Assembly (NCBI RefSeq): GCF_958979055.1
Contig: NC_084894.1
Span: 28,529,616 to 28,593,615 of the forward strand
DNA from: Alnus glutinosa
Taxonomy: Eukaryota; Streptophyta; Magnoliopsida; Fagales; Betulaceae
Direction of reading: 5' to 3'
Length of the DNA: 64,000 nucleotides
This document shows positions 1 through 10,699 of this stretch, one piece after another. The position numbers were made by a program, and so were the translations under genes. Position 1 is the stretch's first letter, and every line of letters starts with the position of its first letter. Below the pieces are notes generated by a model that was not told the origin of the DNA, did no database searches, and worked only from the letters and a program-made list of their open reading frames with translations.

Positions 1-219
1 TTATGCTAGAGGATGAACTTGTCTTTAAGCGGCCTTGATTTGCGGGGGGGACTTTGAATTTCTGAGAAATGAACCCTTGAATAAAAGTATGCCTACAACA
101 AAGTCAGTTGGACTTGTTGAGCATTCCTAGCTCTCCGGCCGGCCGTCCTAATTGGTGTTCTTTTTGGTAGGGAAGGATAATGTTTGGAATACTATAATTT
201 TTTTTTCTTTTTTAATAGA

Positions 220-330
220 CGTGACGGTTCATAATTGGTGAAATGATTAAAAGTGTATAATTGGTTAATTACTAACTAATCTTTTTCCCAATTATGAATT
301 GTCACTTCAATTTGTATGAGACTTTACAGT
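220..330. mobile_element. Foldback MITE-like repeat
   Basis: The segment has inverted ends: a GTGACGGTTCATAATTG block at the left and CAATTATGAATTGTCAC at the right. Related copies are seen at 2347-2461, about 8558, about 9038, and more weakly at 4590 and 28195-28390. No transposase is encoded. Confidence 0.55.
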
Positions 331-544
331 AAAAGTCAAGCCAACTTGATAAATTTTGAGGCCTAAGGCGACAAGTTTAAGTGATGCCATTTCTTAAATT
401 TAAAAATTAATTAAATTAAATTTATTTTAATATTTATATTATATATTTTTTATTTAATATGTCAATTAGAGCACTTTCTTCTATTTGTAAAATGCATTTT
501 AAAACTTTTTTTTAATAACTTATTAGATATAGAATGATTATTTT

Positions 545-1130
545 TTGAACGAAAGATTTGAGTATTTCATTGATAAAAATCACGAATGTAAAGCTCTTAC
601 ATCACAAAGCATAAAGATTTGCAAAATCATAACAATATGCTATGAGGTTACATAGTTATAGATACAAAAAATATTCTTATAATAAAGTGCTATATATGAC
701 TTTCATCTTCCGCTAACCCATTTACAAAAATAGTTAAAAAACAGATCTGTTCCGGACATACTAGATCTAAGACAAGGGTAGCCAAATATTTTAAAAATTT
801 ATATAAACTAGTCGTGAGAGATAATCCCTCACACTGAACTATCCAGGTTGTGAGAGATAACCGCTCACAACACAACCAGCAAATAGCAGGAGCGGCCAAT
901 GAGGAGATGTATGGCACAACACGGAGGTAAATTGACGGATGCATAACGGAGATGTCAAAATTGCTGATCTGGTCAGATAACACCTACAAACAAAAGAAAA
1001 AATCAAAATGGGATGGGGAGGGTAGGAGCGGGGAGTAGAAAGGGAAAGGGAGAGGAGGAGGAGTAGATCTACTCCCTCCTCCTCTTAGATCTGTTTTCTG
1101 AGGGTTGAAGTCTAGGGTCATCTATTTGTT
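545..1130 (-). mobile_element. Degenerate retroposon-like relic
   Basis: The left end carries the antisense form of a TTATCAATGAAA tail motif next to T-rich sequence, and the right end is a G/A-rich block, the same architecture as the elements at 5222-6252 and 7477-8433. It is present in both copy A and copy C, so it was inserted before the segmental duplication. No intact frame and no clear target-site duplication were found. Confidence 0.4.
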
Positions 1131-1410
1131 GGAGATGCTCTTAGTTGTTGTAAGAAATGTGAATTCAGAATATTTCTCCCTATTACCAAAGCTTGTTAAG
1201 TTAACTATAGAATGACTTATCACTTGATTCAAAGACATGAAATAATAAGATTTAAAGAAAAATAAAGAGAAAAATGGAAATAAGTTATATAAAGATTGAT
1301 GTGTAATAGAACATAATGCGAAAAAAATAGTTGGACATTGAAGACACATCGATGATGTAATTTGATGAGTGCAAAATATTGTATATTTGGACTCCCTAAT
1401 TTGCATATGC

Positions 1411-2734
1411 TAAACCTTTAACCTTATTATTTTCTAATGTTTTGAGATTTTTATGAATTTTGGGGTACATAAATTTTGAGAAAATTGAAACCTCATGAGT
1501 CTACATTAATATCACTTTGCACTCATTTGAACATGTCCTTTGTGCTGGACACCCTTCATATGATATGAGAAAGGCATTTTTGGGTTTTTAGCCTTAAATG
1601 TCATGTGCCGTGTACATGTAGTGTTTTCCATCCACTTCAACGGCATAAACTGATGGAAGGGGAAAAAACAAGCAATTGATAGTTTTGAAGGCCAGAGTGC
1701 AAGTCTTGGTAGTTCGAGAGCCATCTGAAGAAATTGTGGTAGTTTGTGGGGCTAAATTGTATTTAACCTTATTTTCTTTTATTTCTGTCTTTTGTCTCTC
1801 ACTCTCCCTCTCGCCCAAGCAAAACCCATGCATATGCAATTGATGGCCATTAATTACTCGTCTCCATGCTGACTTTAATTTACACTGCCCTTCATTTCTC
1901 ATAGCTCACTTTTTCTTCTTCACTCGAAAACTTCACATTCTAACATGAATTCCTCAGGTTTCCTTTTCCTCCTTTTTTTCCTTTTCATCCACTTCTTCTT
2001 CTTCTTCTTCTTTTTTTTTTTTTTTTTTTTTCATCTCTATTTTCTTCCATTTTCTTCTCCTACGAAAATACTGCATGTAACATTTAATTTGGTTTTGTTT
2101 GGGTGGAGGAAGACTGGAAGATCAGAGAGAGAAAATTAAAAAAAGGTTTATATTGTGAACATCCATTGTTCAATCTACAAGAAAAAATTACATTTTAGCT
2201 ACATTGTTGGAGAGAAAAAAAGGGTGATATATAGCCTATAATATAGGGAATTTGCCTACTCCATTGGGGATGTTCTAACCTGATTGACGCCTGTTTTGAC
2301 TATTTACTAATGAGTGGGATACTAAAGCTTTTATTATTTAAGTCTCTTACAAATTAATATGACAATTCATAATTGATAAAATGATTAGTTAGTGAATGAT
2401 TTGTCAACTATATACACTCTTAATCATTTCACCGATTATGAACTGCTATGTCGATTTGTGAAAAAATTGTAATAAAAATTGTAGCATTTCAAGCAATTTC
2501 CTTTACAAACAGAAGGAATACCAATCAAGGCAACCTGAAAAGGGAATGCAGTGTTTTGCCTCTATATTTTTCCCCTTTTCAACTCATATTTTTAACAAGA
2601 CAAGCCTATCGAACTCATGGTGATAAAGGAGGTGGAGCCTAGATTAGGCAGGTAAACCACATGAAAAAAAATAAAAAATAATAATAATACTGAGACAAAA
2701 GCCGATCTCTCCTCTCTGGGCACTCTCATGATTA
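1411..2734. other. Intergenic, no supported gene
   Basis: AT-rich sequence with a pyrimidine-rich tract near 1960-2030 and one foldback MITE. The small open frames here have no recognisable domain and include low-complexity runs, so they are not called. Confidence 0.6.
2347..2461. mobile_element. Foldback MITE, most complete copy
   Basis: The two halves form an imperfect hairpin. The left end, TTACAAATTAATATGACAAT, is the imperfect reverse complement of the right end, CTATGTCGATTTGTG, with a shared TTCATAATYG(R)TRAAATGATTA block inside each arm. Non-coding, about 115 bp. Confidence 0.65.
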
Positions 2735-2808
2735 GATGTTGAAGAGTTGTGATCCGATACTAGTTAGGCCCAAGCTCATTTGGCGATGACTTTTACAGTT
2801 GAAAATGA

Positions 2809-2811
<3 letters not shown>

Positions 2812-2846
<35 letters not shown>
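2812..2846. repeat. (CT)n microsatellite
   Basis: A pure CT run of about 35 bases. The matching place in the right arm (near 16935) has only a short GA stretch, so the run expanded, or contracted, after the arms separated. Confidence 0.95.
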
Positions 2847-2849
<3 letters not shown>

Positions 2850-3296
2850 CGTACACACTTTTTATTGAGGATTTCCAGAGACAACGAGTCATGTTGGCCT
2901 GAGCATCGATTGATCCAGCGATTATCTTATCGGAAAGCACAAAGAATGCAGACGTAGAATTAAGTTGTGTTGCTCCTATATAATAAGTTAAATAGATTGG
3001 ACAGAAACTCTGCAATTCGTAGACAAATGACATTATATTCCTTGTAATATAATAGACACAACAGCATAGTATGTCTGAGGTCCATTTTCCTTCTGCTGGA
3101 TCCCATGCATGTATAATATTCCTTTTTCATGTAATGAAATATTATATTGCCTAGAAAAAAAAGAAGGAAAAAAGAAAAGAAAAAAGACAACAGCATTGTG
3201 CTTTAACACGCGGACGCTAGCTAGCTTCCCTGGAGCTTTATTTTCATCGGTATTTTATTAGGAAATGCACCAAGCTAAGTACATGCAATATTGGAC

Positions 3297-3940
3297 TTAG
3301 TCCACCCTGCAAAAAAGATCAAATTCATAAAGTCAGTATGTTTATCAACGATCATGTCGTAATATATACTAGATAAAGAAAGAGGATTCCAGTCTCTGAA
3401 ATTTTCTGTCATCAGGGAATGAGAGAGCGGGGGTGCGGGTTCGGGTGCTCAGGTAGGTCCCCAAGCAGCATGCTTAGAGTGCACGGCCCACCTGACTGAT
3501 GCAATTTGGACCCGAAACTCTGCTCTCATTCCCTGTCTCTGTCTGGACAAAAAATTAGAGATAATCGGGGGTCAAAGAAAGAAAATTTACTTGGAACAGT
3601 CAGTAGTGGGTGTAATTTTGTAAGGACTAGTGGTGCCACATTTCTCGGGAAGGGTGCCCACTAGATCGTAGTTGATTCCTGGGATCGGTTTAAGACCATT
3701 CATGATGCAGCTGCATGAAGCTCTGTCATCTGCTGTGCCATTGGAAGCAGCTTTGAGTGCTTTTATGCCCTCACAACAAACTGTTGGTACGGTCCCTCCC
3801 ACGATCGCATAGGGGATGCATGGAGTCAGCAAGGGTGTGATCTCAGCGCATGTTAGAGATGCATGAACATGAGCAGCAGCCACCAACATGCACACAAGCA
3901 CTGTTGTGTATGCCATCTTAAAAGCTGCGAACCTTGCCAT
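3297..3940 (-). CDS. Non-specific lipid transfer protein, type 1 (copy 1)
   Basis: Secreted small protein expected to bind fatty acids and other lipids in the apoplast. Two exons: 3591-3940 and 3297-3306, giving 119 residues. A signal peptide of about 27 residues ends at the Ala-rich HVHA. The mature part has the eight-cysteine pattern of type 1 nsLTPs exactly: C-x9-C-x13-CC-x19-CxC-x22-C-x13-C. The last exon is only 10 nt (G GTG GAC TAA) and follows a phase-2 intron just before the stop, a position typical of LTP1 genes. If the intron is retained the protein simply ends two residues earlier (SK instead of SKVD). An in-frame upstream extension exists, but the ATG at 3940 starts a good signal peptide and sits about 100 bp from a TATA box. 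It is head to head with copy 2. Function in this plant (cutin, defence or allergen-type LTP) cannot be told from sequence. Confidence 0.93.
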
Positions 3941-4036
3941 GGTAGTATATAGTTTTGTTCTCGATCTCTCACGCACTAAGCCTTTCTTTGCTTTATTTCT
4001 GGGTATGGGGACAACAACGTACATGGCTATCTGGGC

Positions 4037-4044
4037 TTTATATA
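4037..4044 (-). promoter_or_regulatory. TATA box of LTP copy 1
   Basis: On the minus strand this reads TATATAAA, about 100 bases before the ATG. The same element is found at the mirrored place in front of copy 2. Confidence 0.75.
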
Positions 4045-4189
4045 GAGTGCCAACAATGGTGGAGTCTTTGACTTTTACCGTCAAGGTCTAATGGCTGCGT
4101 GAAAACTCAGACTGGGTGAGAACATTTTTCCTCAATTATCATGATCGATGGTTGTTGGCAACAAGATCCAAAAATGCTTTTGGACCTTC

Positions 4190-4660
4190 ATGTGGAAAAT
4201 GGAGTTTCGTGAGTTGATTATGTACGTAACTACGTACTAGCTGACATAGTTCGAATCCCCTCTTCTCGATCTTTTTGTGCAGATATGTTTAAAAAAAAAA
4301 AAAAACAACTTGCTGACATGCATGGTTATGATCAACATGTTGAAGATGGAAGAATATGCTTAATTAGAGGTGGAACTTGTCATTAATTAATTAATTAAGC
4401 GGCCTTGATTTGCGGGGACTTGAATTTCTGAGAAACGAACCCTAGCCTTGAATAAAAGTATGCCTATAACAAAGTTAATCAGACTTGTTGAGCCTTCCTT
4501 TCAGGCTGCCTTGATTGGTATTTCTCATGTTCGTGAATGAAAATGTTAGGGATATTTATTACAATTTTTATTATAATATTTTTATAAATTAATGTAACAG
4601 CTTATAATTGATAAAATAATTAAGAGTATAATGTTGATAAATCAGTTACTAACCCTCCTT
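4190..4660. repeat. Segmental repeat copy B
   Basis: Begins with the distal LTP promoter (CGTGAGTTGATTATGT) and runs into the GCGGCCTTGATTTGCGGGG sequence also found at the start of the window and at 7388. It is shorter and more diverged than copies A and C. Confidence 0.8.
4248..4311 (+). mobile_element. 5'-truncated SINE-like insertion
   Basis: A 64-bp insert that begins with a pol III B-box-like AGTTCGAATCCCC and ends in an A15 run. It is flanked by GCTGACAT at 4240-4247 and again at 4312-4319. The paralogous copy C (near 7320) has a single GCTGACAT with no insert, so an empty site is available. Confidence 0.65.
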
Positions 4661-4929
4661 TATACAATTCAGCCCAACTAACTCTCTTTGACAAACTATC
4701 GATCTGTTAACTTCTAACAGCTTAGTGCTCACGCTAACTCACGTGCTAATTAGAGAGCACGTGGCTCAAGAGAAAGCTTAATTATAGCGAATCCTCTTTT
4801 ATCTTCACGCGTGACCTTGGCAGCTAAACATGTAAATCTTAGTGAATTATACAGATTTAGTAGTTAATTTATAAAAGAAATGTAAATCGGCATTGAATGA
4901 GATGGGCTTAATTATACGGATAAGTACTG

Positions 4930-5040
4930 TCCAAATCTGACTAGTAGTATTTAATTGGGATGTTGAAGCTCCACTTGGCACTTTGCCAAGTCGTTGCTAT
5001 GAGTTTACCCAACGGCCAATCGAGTATCAACGTACCTGTA
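4930..5040. mobile_element. SINE-like repeat
   Basis: Shares AAGCTCCACTTGGCACTT and flanking sequence with 11660-11790, whose copy also keeps a B-box-like GTTCGAATCCGACC. Probably two members of one tRNA-derived SINE family. Confidence 0.45.
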
Positions 5041-5221
5041 GATTCATTGGAAGTCAAAAATAATTTCTTTGCACGTCACCAGGTTTTGACTTGACTGCTC
5101 TTGTACATGTAATCAATGCAACATATGATGTTATTGAAATTTGAGAGTGCATGGACCCAAGTATGGACAAGGACCCTCTGTCGACCCTCTCCATTTGAAA
5201 TGGAGTGAAATCTCTTCATTT

Positions 5222-6252
5222 TTATTTATTTTTTAAGAAAAGATCAATTTTCATTAATAAAGAGAAGGGTACAAATTTAGCCACCATAAAGGTGTACATA
5301 AGAATCACTATAGAAGTGTACATAAGCCACCACCATAAAGGTGTATACCCAAGTTGAGCCAACAACCGACTCAGACTATTACAGACAGAATGCTACAAAT
5401 AAAATTTAGCCAACCAAAACGATGCCTATGCGGTGACATAAAAACTACTAGAGAACAGGGAGTCGGTCACACATTTTGGCCTAAAAGTAAAGACTAAGTT
5501 AATAAGTACAAAGCAAACTGCCTTCACAACCAAACAGGAACAGGAAAAAACCCAAAAACAGAAACTACCATCCAGGAGGATCGCTACCGGAGGCGGCGCG
5601 TGGGGCCCACGCGCCACTGCAAGAAGACCCACAGACAACGGCTGTTCACCAAAAGCCTCTGATCTCCACCACACACGGCCAAAACAAACGGTTCGTGGTC
5701 ATCACGCGCCACACAGACCAGAACCCAACCGAACGCGTGATAACCACGTGCCGACCACCGGGACTAAAAAGGGCCGTGGAAAGCGGCAGCAACACCAGAA
5801 AGCGACGGCGAACAAGCTTGGAGGGCGGGTGTCCAACAGAAGACGACAGAAAATCACAGATCTGACCTCCAAGCGTGTGAAAACTCAGCCAAGATCTCCG
5901 CCGTTGGCACGCACGGGACGACCACTCCTCTCCGGCACCTTCTCCAGTGGGTTCACCTGCCAAAACAAACTAAAAAAACAAGAAAACTAAACCGTCATAG
6001 TCCATAAGGACTATGAGGACGATAACCACCAACGGAACGAGTCCATGGGGACTGGACAAAGGAAAGGGGGGTGGGAGAAAGGAATCGGGGAAACGGAGGG
6101 AGAAAGGGAGGAGGAGGGGGAAAAGAATCGGGGAAGGGGGAGGGGGGCTAGGGTTTCGGTGAGGGGTTTCCTACCTCCACACCAGCCCTGAATAATATTA
6201 CAGAATATATATTTTTAAATTATGAAGCCTTGATAACCTCAAATGGTGTCAT
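5222..6252 (-). mobile_element. Non-LTR retroposon insertion, minus orientation
   Basis: About 1.03 kb flanked by an exact 15-bp target duplication, GAAATCTCTTCATTT, at 5207-5221 and 6253-6267. The T-rich left end with a TTTTCATTAATAAAG motif is the reverse complement of an A-rich 3' tail, so the element lies on the minus strand. Its other end is GA-rich. The open frames inside are short and carry no reverse transcriptase motif. It could be a truncated LINE derivative or a retroposed transcript. Confidence 0.7.
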
Positions 6253-6544
6253 GAAATCTCTTCATTTGGTATAAGGATTTGATATTTCTAAGTCACATTA
6301 TTTTACATTAAATCAAATTAAGTGTGGGATTCAAACTCACCAAGTATGATGAAGTTCATGTATTTATACCAACTCTTTGGAGATTAGGGATTAGGGATGG
6401 ATACTCTTAAGATTAATAAAACTTCAATAAAAGCTCATGAAGGGAGAGTTGGGCAGCTTCCTGTTTGAATGGATATAATTCAGGAAGGGACTAGGGATAT
6501 TTTGAGGTTGGTGTCTCTTTATTGAAAGCTTGTGCCGATTTTGG

Positions 6545-6719
6545 TAGGCTTGTACAAACGGAACAATTAATATTGCTCCGCAACCTCTAACCGCTTATAA
6601 TCGTTAATCGTATAATCGCTTTCAAAAGCGGTTATAAATAAATGCTAATCGACTTCGTTGAGGCGATTAACGATTTTAAGGGTAGGCGGGGGCGGTTAGT
6701 AGCCATTAACCGCCTACCC

Positions 6720-6764
<45 letters not shown>

Positions 6765-6947
6765 AAAAAAAAAAATGTATGAAAAATTTGTTTGTATTTG
6801 CATTTCAGGATTTGTAATGTTTTGATTTTGGATTTGTTTGTATTTGGTTATTTGGATTTGTAGTGTTTTGGATTTGTATTTTTTTTTTTTTATAGATATT
6901 TTGGATTTGTATATAGATTTATTAATTTTGTACCAAAAGGTTCAAAA

Positions 6948-6983
<36 letters not shown>

Positions 6984-7120
6984 TTTTGAAAAAATTAAAA
7001 CCTGCCCAAAAACTGCCTCAAAGCCTAAATTAAAAAGTGGTTTTCAAACCGCTGGTTATAAACAATATAACCACTTTAAGTGGTTAGCGGTTTTAGCCCA
7101 TGACCGCTTGCACACCTCTA
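6545..7120. mobile_element. hAT-like non-autonomous element
   Basis: The ends are imperfect inverted repeats (left TAGGCTTGTACAAACGG, right inverted TAGAGGTGTGCAAGCGG), with many subterminal GCGGTTA/TAACCGC motifs. Flanking 8-mers GATTTTGG and ATTTCTGG are a diverged candidate target duplication. The interior contains a TA run (6724-6763), an ATT run and no transposase frame. Confidence 0.5.
6724..6763. repeat. (TA)n microsatellite
   Basis: Uninterrupted AT/TA run of about 40 bases inside the hAT-like element. Confidence 0.95.
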
Positions 7121-7476
7121 ATTTCTGGTATGTTGTGTCAATTCATCTTAAGTAGCTATTATTTTTTTTAGTATTTGTGTCAAAAATTTATAGAGCCGTG
7201 TGACTTTTATTATTATTATTTTTATTGTTTTTTATTTGGTTGTAATCGTCCTTTTAGAAGATCAAAAACGTGGAAAAAGGAGATCCGTGAGTTGATTATG
7301 TAACTACATAGTCTACATGCTGACATGGTTATCACTTATCAAACATGTTGAAGATGGATGATTATGCTAGAGGATGAACTTGTCTTTAAGCGGCCTTGAT
7401 TTGCGGGGGGGGGGGGGGGGGGGGACTTTGAATTTCTGAGAAATGAACCCTTGAATAAAAGTATGCCTAATCAAAG

Positions 7477-7518
<42 letters not shown>

Positions 7519-8433
7519 GCCGAAGAAAAAATTACATTGAACTAAGACTGAGCAACCCGAAATAACAAAAGAAAACACTAAAAATGAAAGTACATTAAGG
7601 CAATGCTTTTGAAGATGCGGGCTTCTTTGTTCTTGACATGGATGCCAAGAACGAGACCACTAGTGAAAGTGGTAAATGGTGGATAAGGAATCCAAATGAC
7701 CTAACACTACGGGTAACCAAAACAGAGAATACAATGAAGATATACAACAATAGAAATTAGAAAAACATAAATGCCCAAAATACAACATAGAAGATTGAAA
7801 CCAACAAAGAAAAATCGGGGCAGGAGGGTGAGAGTCTCCTTGGTTGGCGCCTGTGAACCACGTGCCAGCTTCTAGAGACCTCTCCCCACCCATGAGAGCT
7901 GCACGCAACCAAAAATTAACAACAGCAGAAGTGGTGAAGAGCGGAGGGGAAAGTTGGGCTTGCACACACCGGTAAAATAGATCTACTTGCTGGCGCGTGC
8001 AACCCACTCTCTGGGCAGTGGGTATCGGAATGAGAGGCGGTTGATGTCATTGGAAGCAGAGGATGACGGTAGTCACGGTGGAGAGGTGTGTGGTATACAA
8101 AAACTGGCGAAAATGTGTAGATCTAGATTGAAAATTTTCGATCCAAAAACCTTGCCAATTTTCACAAAAACCATAGAGGATGAAAGAGATGGTCGATGAT
8201 TTCTTTGTGGATGTACAAAAAAAAAATAAAAAACCTTCAAAGAGGCAAATAAAGTTAGGGAAAACCCCAACTGGATAGGGGCCTCATGAGAGGCAGTAGC
8301 AAAGGAAAGGGAAGGAAAAATGAAGGAAAGGGAAAGGGAAAGGGAAAGAGGAGGGGGGGAGCTCCCATGGTTTGTGGGTTCTCTGGTTTTTCATAGAAGG
8401 GGAAGGGTTTCGCGAGAGAGTTTTTGCTCTCAT
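7477..8433 (-). mobile_element. Retroposon insertion with poly(T) and target duplication
   Basis: About 0.96 kb interrupting copy C. A run of about 35 T follows TGCCTAATCAAAG (7464-7476), and the right edge is followed by TGCCTAAAACAAAG (8434-8447). Copy A has a single uninterrupted TGCCTACAACAAAG at the same place, so this is a clean insertion. The poly(T) means a poly(A)-tailed element on the minus strand. No reverse transcriptase frame is visible. Confidence 0.8.
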
Positions 8434-8544
8434 TGCCTAAAACAAAGTTAGTTGGACTTGTTGAGCATCCCTAGCTCTTCGGCCGCCCTAATTCGTATTC
8501 TTTTTGATAGGGAAGGATACTGTTTGGAATACTATAATTTTTTT

Positions 8545-9505
8545 TTTCTTTTTTTACAGATGTGACAGTTCATAATTAGTAAAATGATTAAAAGTGTATA
8601 GTTAATTAATTACTAACTAATCTTTTTTCAATTATGAATTGTCACTTCAATTTGTATGAGACTTTACAGTAAAAGTCAGGCCAGCTTGATAAATTTTGAG
8701 GCCTAAGGCAACAAGTTTAAGTGATGCCATTTCTTAAATTTAAATTTAAATATTTATATTAATTTTTTTATTTATTTAATATGTCAATTAGAGAACTTTC
8801 TTCTATTTGTAAATTCAAAACTTTTTTTTTTGATAACTTATTAGATATAAAATGACTTTTTTTTAAACAAAAGATTTGAGTATTTCATTGATAAAAATCA
8901 CTAGTATAAAGCTTTTACATCACAAAGTATAAAGCTTTGCAAAATTATAACCACATACTATGAAGTTACATAGTTATAGATACAAACAAAAATCTTACAA
9001 TAAAGTGTTATTTATTATTATTATTTTTTTTTACAAACGTGACGGTTCATAATTGGTGAAATGATTAAAAATGTATAATTGATTAATTATTAACTAATAT
9101 TTTTCCCAATTATGATCGAATTGTCACTTCAATTTGCATGAGACTTTACAGTAAAAGTCAGGCCAGCTTTATAAATTTTGAGGCTTAAGGCGACAAGTTT
9201 AATTGATGCCATTTCTTAAATTTAAATATTAATTAAATTAAATTAATTTTAATATTTATATTATATATATTTTATTTAATATGTCAATTAAAACACTTTC
9301 TTTTATTTGTAAAATGCATTTTAAAACTTTTTTTTAATAACTTATTAGATATATAATGATTTTTTTTTGAACGAAAGATTTGAGTATTTCATTGATAAAA
9401 ATTACGAGCATAAAGCTCTTACATCATAAAGCATACATCTTTGCAAAATTATAACCACATGCTATGATGTTACATAGTTATAGATACAAACAAAATTCTT
9501 ACAAT
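8545..9505. repeat. Tandem duplication, unit about 480 bp
   Basis: Two consecutive units start with GTGACAGTTCATAATT (about 8562) and GTGACGGTTCATAATT (about 9040), and both run through the TTTCATTGATAAAAAT block to the TACAATAAAGTG sequence. Copy A has only one unit, so the duplication is specific to copy C. Confidence 0.8.
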
Positions 9506-10275
9506 AAAGTGCTATAAATGACTTTCATATTCCTCTAACTCATTTACAAAAATAGTTAAAGAGCAGATATGTTCCAAGCAGACTAGATCTAAAATAAGGG
9601 TAGCCAAATATTCTAAAAATTTATTTAAACTGGTCGTGAGAAATAACCCCTCATACCGAAATATTCAGGCCGTGAGAGATAACCCCTCACAACACAACCA
9701 GCAAACAGCAGGAGCGACCAAGGAGGAGATGAACGGCACAACATGGAGGTAAATGGATGGATGCATAGCGGAGATGTCAAAATTGCTGATCTGGTCAGAT
9801 AACACCTACAAACAAAAGAAAAAATCAGAATGTGATGGGGAGGGTAGGAGCGGGGAGTAAAAAGGGAAAATGAGAGGAGGAGGAGTAGATATGCTCCTTC
9901 CTCCTTTCAGATATGTTTTATGAGGGTTGAAGTCTAGGGCCATCTATTTGTTGGAGATGCTCTTAGTTGTTGTAAGAAATGTGAATTCAGAATATTACTC
10001 CCTGTTACCAAGGCTTGTTAAGTTAACTATAGAATGACTTATCACTTGATTCAAAGACATGAAATAATAAGATTAAAAGAAAAATAAAGAGAAAAATGGA
10101 AATAAGTTATATAAAGATTGATGTGTAATAAAACATAATGTGGAAAAAATTGTTGGACATTGAAGACTCATTGATGATGTAATTCTATTTATTATACACA
10201 ACGCAAACAATGAGAATTTATGCATTTTAAAGACTTTTCATATTTTTCTAAACATTCAATTCAAATAAACTTTTG

Positions 10276-10369
10276 AAAAAAAATTATGCATGCATGTTAG
10301 ACTAATTTCATAAATATAAAAATTGTGCTTTTAAAAAGAGTAAATAAGTAAAACTTTTCAAGAATTTAT

Positions 10370-10408
<39 letters not shown>

Positions 10409-10699
10409 CTGAATGTGAATAATGAAACTTCTAATTTGTAATTACTTTTACTATGATTGAGGGTCTTAATTAGAAACTATTTATTAGATTTTTACCATAT
10501 TAAAGTCTTCAAATATGTTTTGGAAATAACCTTTATTGTACAATTATTAACTGGGGGCATTAATTAAAGAGTATTTTATTAATCTTTTACCATATTAGAG
10601 ACTTAAAATGCTTTTTTGAACTTTAATTTTTTTTTTTTAAAAAAAAATATAAATTTATTGTATAATTATTAGTTGAGGGCCTTATAGGCAACCACTTAA
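10276..10699. other. AT-rich spacer, nothing recognised
   Basis: Contains a T run of about 36 bases (10372-10408) and several A/T homopolymers. No coding or structural RNA signal seen. Confidence 0.6.

Larger units (their letters stand above)
1..1410. repeat. Segmental repeat copy A (LTP upstream region)
   Basis: This stretch matches 7362-10180 (copy C) nearly base for base apart from later insertions, and its first part matches 4360-4660 (copy B). In copy B the same sequence lies directly upstream of the minus-strand LTP gene, so copy A is probably the upstream flank of another LTP unit lying left of the window. No coding frame with family resemblance was seen in it. Confidence 0.85.
2735..4205 (-). 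repeat. Left arm of inverted LTP duplication
   Basis: The whole block, including LTP promoter, coding exon, intron, 3' exon and downstream flank, is the reverse complement of 12640-13861 plus 16761-17026. The arms differ by point changes, a longer CT run on the left, and a 2.9-kb insertion on the right. Confidence 0.9.
7255..10275. repeat. Segmental repeat copy C
   Basis: Starts with a degenerate LTP distal promoter fragment (GTGGAAAAAGGAGATCCGTGAG) and then follows copy A to about 10180. It carries a retroposon insertion at 7477-8433 and an internal tandem duplication that copy A lacks. The end near 10190-10270 also matches 12500-12590. Confidence 0.85.

Noticed and set aside
1053-1085. Near-palindrome around AGTAGATCTACT
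   Set aside because: A 16-bp perfect core in a GA/CT-rich end of a retroposon relic; the copy C version is broken, so there is no sign of conserved function.
2812-2846. CT run considered as a GAGA-type regulatory element
   Set aside because: It is in the LTP downstream flank and nearly absent from the paralogous arm, so it fits a neutral microsatellite better.
5646-5963. 105-codon minus frame
   Set aside because: Lies wholly inside the retroposon flanked by the 15-bp duplication and has no reverse transcriptase, nuclease or other domain.
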